From the NCBI GenBank assembly GCA_015057085.1, contig SVFB01000010.1, positions 1 through 64,000 on the forward strand: a stretch of 64,000 nt of DNA, read 5' to 3'. The position numbers were made by a program, and so were the translations under genes. This DNA comes from Lachnospiraceae bacterium (GTDB lineage: Bacteria; Bacillota; Clostridia; Lachnospirales; Lachnospiraceae). Shown piece after piece: positions 37,374 through 46,185 of this stretch. The notes beneath the pieces were generated by a model. That model worked only from the letters and a program-made list of their open reading frames with translations. It was not told where the DNA came from and made no database searches. The first letter of the stretch is position 1. The number at the start of each line of letters is the position of its first letter.

Positions 37374-37498
37374 GATCTCAGTCGGCGTTACAATCTCCGA
37401 CTGAGATAAACGCTCCGCGAGGATGCGCAGAGATTTGCATATGAAATATGTCAGCTACGCTGACGCAAATCTCGCGCCAAGTCTCGCTAGCGAGACTT
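37374..37498 (-). repeat. Dispersed structured repeat, copy R2 (full, inverted)
   Basis: Reverse complement of the R1 architecture: ATCTCAGTCGG/CCGACTGAGAT, CGCTCCGCGAGGATGCGC, GAGATTTGC[GTCAGC TAC GCTGAC]GCAAATCTC, AAGTCTCGCTAGCGAGACTT. Confidence 0.85.
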
Positions 37499-37508
37499 GA
37501 ATCAGTTT

Positions 37509-38180
37509 TCACTCACTGATTCGATAATGTCCAATGATCTTCTGTCCGAAATTTTCCAGCACATCCTGCTCATATCTTGTCTGATAAGGATTCGCATGAT
37601 GAATCACATAACAAACGCCATCCTTATTTCTCCGATCCGAAACCAGGCCAATGTGTCGCTCGAATACCACAATATCTCCTCCCTGCCATTCATCAATATC
37701 TCTCGGGTCCAGTGTAAGTGATATAGCAGTATGATCAAAATATACTTTCAGATTCTTCACACGGCGAAAATCAATATTTGGATCCGGAACATTAATTGGA
37801 TAATCCTCCGGATTTTCTTCGATATCCTTGCTAACCAACTCGTATAAATCATATCCTGCGCCAAGGAGTGCATTTGCAACAACATCTGTGCACACGCCGT
37901 ACTCGTCATTTGAATATCCGCCTGCATAATATGCACTCTTATATTTCGGTTGTGTATCAATATATTCTAGTCCGCTCTCAAGAATGTCCGTTTGGTCATC
38001 GATTCCATCGCCATCTTGATCCACTGTGCTTTTCACCGCCTCAATTGTTCCCTCATATTTGTCCACCATTCTTTTTGATGAAGTCCTATGATATCTGGTC
38101 ACGAACCAAACAAGCATTCCTGTAATCACTAAAATCACAATCGCTGTTATACTCAATACAACCTTCATGCGTTTACTCAT
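37509..38180 (-). CDS. DUF1287 domain-containing protein, N-terminal TM anchor
   Basis: YGVCTDVVANALLGAGYDL, DWQGGDIVVF-type region (DEWQGGDIVVFERHIGLVSD). Confidence 0.85.
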   Translation of the reverse strand: MSKRMKVVLSITAIVILVITGMLVWFVTRYHRTSSKRMVDKYEGTIEAVKSTVDQDGDGIDDQTDILESGLEYIDTQPKYKSAYYAGGYSNDEYGVCTDVVANALLGAGYDLYELVSKDIEENPEDYPINVPDPNIDFRRVKNLKVYFDHTAISLTLDPRDIDEWQGGDIVVFERHIGLVSDRRNKDGVCYVIHHANPYQTRYEQDVLENFGQKIIGHYRISE

Positions 38181-38290
38181 CGGATTCTCCTTTTTCATCT
38201 ATAACATTTTCATACCCTAACTTCATGAAAATCATAGCACACAAAATCATTGAATAATTGAAAGATATTCTTAAGATTCTCTTATATTTA

Positions 38291-38323
38291 AAAAAGCTCC
38301 AGTATTTTACAATACTGAAGCTT
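38291..38323 (-). terminator. Terminator downstream of tRNA-Arg
   Basis: AAAGCT.CAGTATT...AATACTG.AGCTTT with U-run on minus strand. Confidence 0.75.
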
Positions 38324-38330
38324 TATATGA

Positions 38331-38402
38331 TGCTCCCGACGGGAATCGAACCCATAGCTAGCGCTTAGGAGGCGCTTGTTTTATCCGTTAAACTACGAGA
38401 AC
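38331..38402 (-). tRNA. tRNA-Arg (anticodon CCT)
   Basis: GTTCTCG TA GTTTAACGGATAAAAC AAGCGCCTCCTAAGCGCT AGCTA TGGGTTCGATTCCCG TCGGGAGC; no encoded CCA. Confidence 0.93.
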
Positions 38403-38414
38403 ACATATTTGCAA

Positions 38415-39287
38415 TTAGCTTAAGGTACTACCCTGAAGCCAAATGTTGCCCTTAAATCTTCTTCCGATTTTCGGTTCTCCCATCAAATCGTTTTCATTAA
38501 TGCATACATCAAACTGTATATCATTACAAACAACGGATAAAATATATACGATTTCATTGCTCAACGTATTTTCCGTACGCTTTACATTCAAGATATCTCC
38601 AATGATGCTATATTGATCACTTTCTATTCCATATGGCATAAAAGTGCTTGATACGATGCTGAGCACATCCTCATTGTGAATGCGTTGCGAAAGAATGGAA
38701 TAAGTATCCATATCTTCCATCGTAAGGCTCTCGATTGCCTCTTCATTTCCCTCGCGCGCCTGCGCAATTAATTTATTGTGCTCTGTGCGCTTCGCATCAT
38801 CCGCATGCTTATTCCGATCGCGCTCCACGATTGGCAAAATGATTTTGCCTTCTGTCGAAAGCGCAGCCAGTTTTGCACCGCGTCTTGTATTCTTTGATTT
38901 GAACAATCTCTTCTCTGCCAGAAAGTCTGCTACATTTTGTAAATAAAAAACCATTGTTACACCCAGATGAAGCTCATCGCAAACACCTGCATATGATTCT
39001 CTATCCGCATGTTTTTCAATCTCTATATATTCCTCTGTGCTGACCTTAGTCGCTTCCAGATATGGAAAATAATATTCCGGCTGAAAGTTATCACCCTCAT
39101 CGTAAATCCCACGAACCATAATTCCATATCCTGGTCCGTATTCACAAGTAAGCTCCGCAAATTCATTTCCTTCGGAATCAGTTGTGACTTTCATAACTTC
39201 CGGTCGCTCAGCAATCTGCTGAAGCAACAGGTCCATATCCTTTTTTTTCAGATCTGTAAATCCGATTGATCGTAAAAATTTATGCAT
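38415..39287 (-). CDS. DUF3881 family protein
   Basis: MHKFLRSIGFTDLKKK... typical of this Lachnospiraceae family. Confidence 0.8.
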   Translation of the reverse strand: MHKFLRSIGFTDLKKKDMDLLLQQIAERPEVMKVTTDSEGNEFAELTCEYGPGYGIMVRGIYDEGDNFQPEYYFPYLEATKVSTEEYIEIEKHADRESYAGVCDELHLGVTMVFYLQNVADFLAEKRLFKSKNTRRGAKLAALSTEGKIILPIVERDRNKHADDAKRTEHNKLIAQAREGNEEAIESLTMEDMDTYSILSQRIHNEDVLSIVSSTFMPYGIESDQYSIIGDILNVKRTENTLSNEIVYILSVVCNDIQFDVCINENDLMGEPKIGRRFKGNIWLQGSTLS

Positions 39288-39290
39288 ATT

Positions 39291-40349
39291 CTAATCTACC
39301 CGGAGGATAGAAATGTCTTTTTCAATTGCCAAATTTAAGCATGGTGCTTGATCATTCAATTCATGTGTATCCTCATCAATATCCAATACCATGACAATCG
39401 GTCGCTCTGGATCATTCGTCTGTGAAACCACAACTGTATTCTCCCGGCGACTTGTTTCGATTGTTGTACCCACCGGATACAAAGCAACCACTTTACACAA
39501 CTCATCTATAATTTGATGATCGAATTGAATACCTGCCTGATGCTTCAAATAATCAATCGCATCATGCACGGTTGTACGTTTTGCTTCAATTCCTGATATC
39601 ATACTTTCAAATGCATCGCACACTTGAATGATGAGACACTCTACCTCTTCATTATTCTGTTTCATCGGAAAGCCGCTTCTATCGATTCTCTCATGATGAT
39701 TTAAAATCATTTTCTTCGAGATATCCGGTATCCAATCGGCTTTTTCCATTGCGCAGTATCCTAAAATAGTATGCTTCCTATATTCGAAGGTTTCCAAAGG
39801 ATCTGCTTCATTCATATCACAATTTTCATAATTCACTGTGATATAACGAAGTCCCACATCATGTAATAACCCACCCAGGGCAATTGCATAGCGTTGAACT
39901 TTTTTCAATTTTAGTTTTTTTGCTATTAAGACGGAAAGAAGCGTTACCATGACTGTATGCTCATATAAATCAGCCGAATGCTCACTCACATCAATGGCTG
40001 CATCATCAGATAACGCATCTATATCATTTACGATATCATTTGCAATCGTTTTAAATTGTCGGAAGTCGTCCGGATGATTATGGACGTGATTTTCCAAAAT
40101 TTTGCGTACTTTAGTAACATAGGAATCTTTTTTCGTCCTATCAATGATATAATGAGGTTCCTCATATAGTTCATATGGATCCTCTATCATAAGACTGTCG
40201 ATTCCCAGCGATTCGATCAATGGTAGGTAATCGATTTTAATAGCTGTACCCTTCGGAATCAGGATATTCTCTTCCCTTGTCCGAATCGGTTCAGCGAGAA
40301 TCTCGCCCCCTATGAGGTTTTTAACTGATCTCATTCGCATACACCTCAA
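39291..40349 (-). CDS. HD-GYP-type domain protein (degenerate GYP, reads SGFP)
   Basis: LLHDVGLRYI, NHHERIDRSGFPMKQ, VCDAFESMIS. Confidence 0.85.
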   Translation of the reverse strand: MRCMRMRSVKNLIGGEILAEPIRTREENILIPKGTAIKIDYLPLIESLGIDSLMIEDPYELYEEPHYIIDRTKKDSYVTKVRKILENHVHNHPDDFRQFKTIANDIVNDIDALSDDAAIDVSEHSADLYEHTVMVTLLSVLIAKKLKLKKVQRYAIALGGLLHDVGLRYITVNYENCDMNEADPLETFEYRKHTILGYCAMEKADWIPDISKKMILNHHERIDRSGFPMKQNNEEVECLIIQVCDAFESMISGIEAKRTTVHDAIDYLKHQAGIQFDHQIIDELCKVVALYPVGTTIETSRRENTVVVSQTNDPERPIVMVLDIDEDTHELNDQAPCLNLAIEKDISILRVD

Positions 40350-40382
40350 CGCTCCAACGTCAAGGACATGACTACTGCGGTA

Positions 40383-40877
40383 CTATCTGGAATTCTTTGC
40401 CATATCCAAAGCTTCCTGCTCTTCCTCTGCCAATACCAAAACAGAATTTCCATCGATGATTTCCTTGATGTAAGTATAGCAACCTTCTCTGCTATGCACT
40501 GCATTCAAAACAAATCCATTGTTTGTTTCATTAAGAAGTGCCAAAGAGAAGCTGAGCTTACCGCCCATCTCATGAAATGCATCATACTTTACCAATCCAA
40601 CCTTTTGATACGTGAATTTCATGTTCTTAAAGATCTTTTTGATATTCTTCTCATTTTCTGCATTGGCCTTGAGGAGATGCTCCACCTCGTCAAGTCTCTT
40701 GATCAAAGTATCCTCCAAGGATTTAGCATCCTTGCCTGTCATAAATACTTTATAATTTTTCTTAAGAGATTTAATTTGAACAATGTTGATAATCCAGAGA
40801 GCTAATAATGCTACAACAAGCACCACCAGTCCAATAATAATATAATCTGAATCAAACCCTAAATATTTCGATATCAT
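40383..40877 (-). CDS. DUF4446 family protein
   Basis: N-terminal TM, VGLVKYDAFHEMGGKLSFSLALLNETNNGFVLNAVHSREGCYTYIKEI; adjacent to parB. Confidence 0.88.
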   Translation of the reverse strand: MISKYLGFDSDYIIIGLVVLVVALLALWIINIVQIKSLKKNYKVFMTGKDAKSLEDTLIKRLDEVEHLLKANAENEKNIKKIFKNMKFTYQKVGLVKYDAFHEMGGKLSFSLALLNETNNGFVLNAVHSREGCYTYIKEIIDGNSVLVLAEEEQEALDMAKNSR

Positions 40878-40942
40878 TGTACTAAAAGTCTCCTATATAT
40901 ATTGTCTTAAATTTCTATGGATTTTTAAATAGTATATTGTGC

Positions 40943-41848
40943 CTATTTTCTGACAGTTCTAATCAAATCTATGATCCGATCCAATTCTTCAGCACTGAAG
41001 TACTCAATTTCAAGTTTCCCTGTCTTCTCATCCTTTGCTGAGATAGCAACCTTTGTGTCAAGAATAGTTTTTAACTGTTCTTCCAAATCTCTGTAAACAG
41101 CCTCTAATTGTGGGCTCAGTTTCTTTTTCTCGCTTGAAGATGGCTTCTTTTCATTCTGTAGATTCTTTACCAGTTTCTCTGTCTCACGAACTGTCATCTT
41201 CTCATCAAATACTTTCTGCGCGATTAAGTACTGTTTTTCTTGATCTTCTATTCCAAGAAGCGCACGCGCATGTCCGGTGGAAAGCATTTCATCAATTACC
41301 ATCTGCTGAACCTTGTCATTTAATTTCAAAAGACGCATTGCATTTGTTACTGCAGTACGGCTCTTTGAAACACGATCTGCCACATCATCCTGCTTTAATT
41401 TAAATTCATCAATTAAGCGTCTGTATGCCTGTGCTTCTTCAATTGGATTCAAATCTTCTCTTTGGATATTTTCAATCAAAGAGATTTCCATGATTTCCTG
41501 CTCAGATAAGTTTTTAATGATAACCGGAACTTTCTTTAATCCAGCCATCTTAGATGCACGCCATCTACGCTCACCGGCAATGATTTCATAATAGTCATCT
41601 CGCTTTTGAACAAGCAACGGCTGAAGTACACCATGCTTTTTCACGGACTCAGCCAACTCCAATAAAGCATCTTCCTCGAACTTCTTTCTCGGCTGCTCAC
41701 GATTTGGCTCAACTTTATTGATATCCATATACACTGCATCTTCTACAGCATTCTCATTTTTCTGTGCCTTGGAAGCAGTACTCTTTTCTGATGTCTTAGG
41801 AATGATACTATCTAAACCCTTTCCCAATCCTTTCCTCTGTGCTGCCAT
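40943..41848 (-). CDS. parB: Chromosome partitioning protein ParB (Spo0J)
   Basis: GLGKGLDSIIP, NREQPRKKFEE, EIIAGERRWRAS, SLIENIQREDLNPIEEAQAY. Confidence 0.96.
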   Translation of the reverse strand: MAAQRKGLGKGLDSIIPKTSEKSTASKAQKNENAVEDAVYMDINKVEPNREQPRKKFEEDALLELAESVKKHGVLQPLLVQKRDDYYEIIAGERRWRASKMAGLKKVPVIIKNLSEQEIMEISLIENIQREDLNPIEEAQAYRRLIDEFKLKQDDVADRVSKSRTAVTNAMRLLKLNDKVQQMVIDEMLSTGHARALLGIEDQEKQYLIAQKVFDEKMTVRETEKLVKNLQNEKKPSSSEKKKLSPQLEAVYRDLEEQLKTILDTKVAISAKDEKTGKLEIEYFSAEELDRIIDLIRTVRK

Positions 41849-41851
41849 AAG

Positions 41852-42622
41852 TTATACCCCTTTTCTATTGATAATTTCTTGTGCCAACTTTCTATAACTC
41901 TCTGCACCTGCAGATTTTGAATCATACATATTGATTGGGATTCCATATGACGGTGCTTCTGCAAGTCGAATATTTCTAGGAATCATAGTTTCATAAATCT
42001 TAGTATCCAGGTTTTCCTTTACAGTCTCCACAACCTGGTTAGAAAGATTTGTTCTCACATCATACATTGTGAATACTACACCCTCCATCTGAAGACGTGA
42101 GTTCAAACGCTCCTGAACCAAATTGATTGTGTGCATCAACTGGCTCAATCCTTCCAATGCATAATACTCGCACTGAATCGGAACAAGAATAGAATCAGCA
42201 GTTGTCATTGCATTTACTGTCAACATATTCAGTGAAGGCGGACAGTCGATAATGATAAAATCATAATCATCTTTAATATAATCTACCTTCTTTTGAAGAA
42301 TATACTCCTTATCATTTCTACCAATCAATTCAATTTCGGCAGCAGCCAAATCTACATTAGAAGCAACTAGCTTAACCTTATCAACAACTGTATCAATTGC
42401 AGCTTCGTTGATTGACATATCTTCGTCCAGCATCAATTCGTAAACGGTATTCTCAACTTCGTTCTTATCAACACCAAGTCCACTGGTCATGTTGCCCTGC
42501 GGATCGAGATCGATTGCTAAAACTTTCTTTCCTTTCTCTGCTAAACATGCAGATAAATTAATGGATGTGGTGGTCTTTCCTACTCCACCTTTTTGGTTCG
42601 CAATAGCGATTATTCTTCCCAT
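41852..42622 (-). CDS. parA: Chromosome partitioning ATPase ParA (Soj)
   Basis: MGRIIAIANQKGGVGKTTTSINL, IIDCPPSLNMLTVNAM. Confidence 0.97.
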   Translation of the reverse strand: MGRIIAIANQKGGVGKTTTSINLSACLAEKGKKVLAIDLDPQGNMTSGLGVDKNEVENTVYELMLDEDMSINEAAIDTVVDKVKLVASNVDLAAAEIELIGRNDKEYILQKKVDYIKDDYDFIIIDCPPSLNMLTVNAMTTADSILVPIQCEYYALEGLSQLMHTINLVQERLNSRLQMEGVVFTMYDVRTNLSNQVVETVKENLDTKIYETMIPRNIRLAEAPSYGIPINMYDSKSAGAESYRKLAQEIINRKGV

Positions 42623-42710
42623 AAAAAAACCTCTTTTTTATATTATTTTTCCTCTTTTTTCATGCTTTCCCATTATATCACTTATCAATTTTCAAATCTA
42701 CTACCGAAAA

Positions 42711-42726
42711 TGTTTCACGTGAAACA
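42711..42726. promoter_or_regulatory. parS site TGTTTCACGTGAAACA
   Basis: Exact match to the parS palindrome consensus; upstream of parA. Confidence 0.95.
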
Positions 42727-42817
42727 TTTTTGTGATTTTTTCAAAATGTAGTATCGGCTTAAATATCATAAAACTAAATCTTGTGGAATTTTAAGAAAAA
42801 ATTTTATTTTTTAAAAA

Positions 42818-42833
42818 TGTTTCACATGAAACA
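42818..42833. promoter_or_regulatory. parS-like site TGTTTCACATGAAACA (one central mismatch)
   Basis: 15/16 match to parS. Confidence 0.75.
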
Positions 42834-43080
42834 TTTAGTTATGTATGATAAATTCAGGTGTTTGATTGAGATTAATACTAAAAAAACTCGTAATCTAAAT
42901 TAAAACAATTACAAACAAAGAAAGGAACTTCAAAATGAATGATCAATCTCATACTGCTATACTCTCCACAATCAAAATTTATAGATAAAAACTTATGATA
43001 TGGGAAAGATAGAATTCAATTATTGTGTGAGGATTAAGAACATTAACGTAAGAATTAACCCAATATATATTATCGAAATA

Positions 43081-43150
43081 TACACTCGAGTACATGCAAT
43101 CGAATACATACACTTCAATACATTCCTTCCAATACATTCTCTCTAATATA
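43081..43150. repeat. Imperfect tandem repeat, five 14-bp units
   Basis: tacactcgagtaca|tgcaatcgaataca|tacacttcaataca|ttccttccaataca|ttctctctaatata. Confidence 0.8.
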
Positions 43151-43371
43151 TCAAAGGAAATCATAATAAAACTATACATATAAATGTATCACTAGATTTG
43201 GTACAACACCTGATTCCAACATAAAAGTGAATTAAATACAAACATAAATGAATCCCACATCAATACAAATCTCTTAACACAAATATGCTTACTTGCTACA
43301 ATCTAATCATTAGTAAATCATATATTTGAAATGTGATAATCTCATTCCAAATCAAAAGCTGTATAAATCTG

Positions 43372-43490
43372 TGCGCATCCTCGCGGAGCGTTTAACTCAG
43401 TCGGAGCTTATACCCAGACTGAGTATAGTTTATCATACCCCCACATACGCTAACGCTTAGAGGTATGGGATTTCTCCGACTGAGTTAAAC
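43372..43490 (+). repeat. Dispersed structured repeat, copy R3 (core + hairpin 3 with duplicated 3' arm)
   Basis: GTGCGCATCCTCGCGGAGCG; TTTAACTCAGTCGGAG pairs with CTCCGACTGAGTTAAA (16 bp) or a nearer GACTGAGT. Confidence 0.85.
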
Positions 43491-44111
43491 CTTATTTCTA
43501 CATCTATATAAATTCAGTAATAAGTAACATCTCGTAGAAAAAAATATAAAACAAATACAACAATCAATTACAAAGAGAAAATCCAAAAATTATAAGAATA
43601 CTAAGTTATGGATCTAACTGATTATCTAATATAAATCAAAGAAATTCTAAAGATAATCTAAGAAAACAGCAAAGTATATAAGCATAAACGAATCATTTGA
43701 TAAATACTTTCAGCCATAACCATTAGCAACACAATATACAATTATAAAAATTAAATGAAGGGAAATACCAAGGTATCAGAATATATGATAGAACTTCATC
43801 TACAAATCATAAATATCATAAGAAATATATAGCGTATCAAACAAGTTAAATAGAAGCCAATGCAGCCGGCTCATCTATTGTTCTTATTAATTGCAAATAC
43901 AACAAATGATCATAATCCAGGATATAAAAGCATTCTCTGATTTCACATATAGCTAATTACTCATAAAGTTTGTTAGGCAGAAGCTTATTTCACATAATTC
44001 ATGTGAACATATAATTGCCTAAAGGGCTGCAGAAACAAAGCTAAAAAGAACTAACACAAATGAGACGATCCAATAATCCCTATAGATCAGAACTAAGCAA
44101 TATCGATAATA

Positions 44112-44219
44112 AGCGGAGCTCTTATCTCAGTCGGAGATTATAGTCCCGACTGAGACCAGTTTGTTAAATTCCTAACTTCGCTTTGCTTAGAGGAAGGGGT
44201 CTTATCCGACTGAGATAAA
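44112..44219 (+). repeat. Dispersed structured repeat, copy R4 (partial core + hairpin 3 with duplicated 3' arm)
   Basis: TTATCTCAGTCGGA pairs with TCCGACTGAGATAA (14 bp) or a nearer CCGACTGAGA. Confidence 0.82.
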
Positions 44220-44221
44220 AA

Positions 44222-44237
44222 TGTTTCACGTGAAACA
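44222..44237. promoter_or_regulatory. parS site TGTTTCACGTGAAACA
   Basis: Exact parS match, immediately after repeat R4. Confidence 0.95.
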
Positions 44238-44290
44238 TTATATGGTATATAACATAGCATTTCTAACACAAAATAACACAAGATATAGAA

Positions 44291-44316
44291 AGACCCCGCT
44301 CTAACGAGCGAGGTCT
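44291..44316 (-). terminator. Terminator downstream of response regulator
   Basis: AGACC.CCGCTC TAAC GAGCG.AGGTCT. Confidence 0.6.
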
Positions 44317-44331
44317 CAATCTGTCATTCTA

Positions 44332-44976
44332 TCAAATCTTTACTAAATTATTTCTAATTGCAAAAACTGCAGCCTGTGTACGATCCGTAACTTCTAACTT
44401 TTTAAAGATATTAGAAACATGGTTTTTAACAGTTCTCTCTGAGATATCAAGTTTTTCAGCAATTTCTTTATTATACATTCCAACAGAAAGGAGCTTTAAT
44501 ACTTCGATTTCTCTTCTGGTTAATTCATCGATTCTTGCTTCATCATCATTCTTCTCAATCATCTTAGAATTCAATGCAGGAATCAAACTTGGCTGGATAT
44601 AATTCTGTCCGGAAGCAACAGCAAAAATTGCTTTCTTTAATTCTGCAGATTCAGAATCTTTAAGGACATATCCATCAACTCCAATATCAACTGCTTTCAT
44701 TAAATATTCAACTTCGTTATGAACAGTTAATACCAATACTTTAACTCGAATTCTTCTTTCCTTTAATGCAGCGAGAACTTCAAGTCCATTCATCACCGGC
44801 ATATTAATATCAAGTAATAAAACATCAGGTCTAACAGTGGCCAAACGATCAAGACATTCCTGTCCGTTTTCTGCTTCTGCGATAACCTTAATGTCTCCAT
44901 CAAGTTCTAATAAATTTTTTAATCCTTCACGAATCATAGAATGATCATCGGTGATCATAATCTTAAGTGCGGCCAT
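44332..44976 (-). CDS. NarL/LuxR-type response regulator (DegU-like)
   Basis: Receiver domain KIMITDDHSMIREGL, LDINMPVMNG; LuxR HTH LTRREIEVLKLLSVGMYNKEIAEKLDISERTVKNHVSNIFKKL. Confidence 0.93.
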   Translation of the reverse strand: MAALKIMITDDHSMIREGLKNLLELDGDIKVIAEAENGQECLDRLATVRPDVLLLDINMPVMNGLEVLAALKERRIRVKVLVLTVHNEVEYLMKAVDIGVDGYVLKDSESAELKKAIFAVASGQNYIQPSLIPALNSKMIEKNDDEARIDELTRREIEVLKLLSVGMYNKEIAEKLDISERTVKNHVSNIFKKLEVTDRTQAAVFAIRNNLVKI

Positions 44977-46005
44977 TTACTTACCCTCCTCCTTATTGAC
45001 CGGTATGGTTACCGATATTTTACAGCCATTTCCAATAGATGAATCTACATCAATTGTACCTGATAACAGATAGACTCTTTCTCTCATCATTGACATTCCA
45101 AATCCGGAATTATCCTGACGAGGTGATTCAGGCACTTGGCCCAGATCAAATCCTTTTCCATCATCCTCAATTACCAAACAAAGTTCATGCTCACCATAAG
45201 TCATATTGACTGCGAGGTTATCTGCTTCAGCATGTTTAATTGCATTATTACAGCCTTCTTGAATAATACGAAGAAGTGTAAGCGAAACAACGCTATTTAA
45301 TTTGAATGGTTCACCCTCAACTTCATATGTGATATGAAGAGGTGTTTGAAGACGGTACTTATCCAAGAAGCGTTCCACTGTCACATCAAATCCAATATCA
45401 TCAAAAGACATCGGGCGAAGATCATAAATCATCTTACGAGTATCATCAATAATCGCACGAAGTGTCTTCGACAAAGCAGATAATTCTAATCGACAGCGAA
45501 TCACATCTACATCCATCAGCTTCATACATAATTCAGATTTATGTACAAGTGAAGTAAGATTCTGGACTGTAGAATCATGAAGATCTCTTGCAATTCTTTG
45601 TCTTTCATTTTCCTGAGTTTCTAAAAGAGCCAAACGAAATTTAGGTGAAAGTTCCTCTTCATCTTCATCTTCCAATAAAGGAAGAATATCTTCCCTGGAG
45701 ACTTTAATTACGCTATTGATTTCATCAACCTTACGATCAATTTTTGCAAGTTCACTATCAACGATTTTCAGTTGTCTTGAAATCTCTTTCTGTTCTTCTG
45801 CTAACTCTTGAATCTTCTCTTTATTAAAAAGATTCACTTCTCTAGGTGTGAAAGCTTCAAGATTTGGATCCTCCGATTCTTGAAGCAACTGAATCATCTG
45901 TATATTTTCTTTTAATTTATTTTGAAAGTCAGTCTTCTTTTTTAAGAGGATAATTCGATCCTCATGAAACTGCTCTTTCGTCTTTTCTAAATATTCTTTA
46001 ACCAT
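44977..46005 (-). CDS. Cytosolic sensor histidine kinase (DegS-like)
   Basis: ETQENERQRIARDLHDSTVQNLTSL, ATPase motifs EGCNNAIKHAEA, EDDGKGFD. Confidence 0.92.
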   Translation of the reverse strand: MVKEYLEKTKEQFHEDRIILLKKKTDFQNKLKENIQMIQLLQESEDPNLEAFTPREVNLFNKEKIQELAEEQKEISRQLKIVDSELAKIDRKVDEINSVIKVSREDILPLLEDEDEEELSPKFRLALLETQENERQRIARDLHDSTVQNLTSLVHKSELCMKLMDVDVIRCRLELSALSKTLRAIIDDTRKMIYDLRPMSFDDIGFDVTVERFLDKYRLQTPLHITYEVEGEPFKLNSVVSLTLLRIIQEGCNNAIKHAEADNLAVNMTYGEHELCLVIEDDGKGFDLGQVPESPRQDNSGFGMSMMRERVYLLSGTIDVDSSIGNGCKISVTIPVNKEEGK

Positions 46006-46185
46006 TATATTTTCACCGAACGAATGTTTGGGTATGATACTACTAAAGTACTATCACAGTATACAATAATTTTTAAATATTGAAAAGACAAAAAACAAAA
46101 ATTAATTGAGTATATATTGCAAAATGATATAATAAAAGTAACCTAAAAACAGATTTATTTATGATCAACTCATAAGGAGGTTCTT

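Noticed and set aside
43081-43150. Possible CRISPR array
   Set aside because: Units are 14 bp with no spacers; no other regularly spaced direct repeats or cas genes seen in the window.
42979-43179. 66-aa minus-strand ORF in the parA-degU gap
   Set aside because: Mostly the translation of the 14-bp tandem repeat; no RBS or domain.
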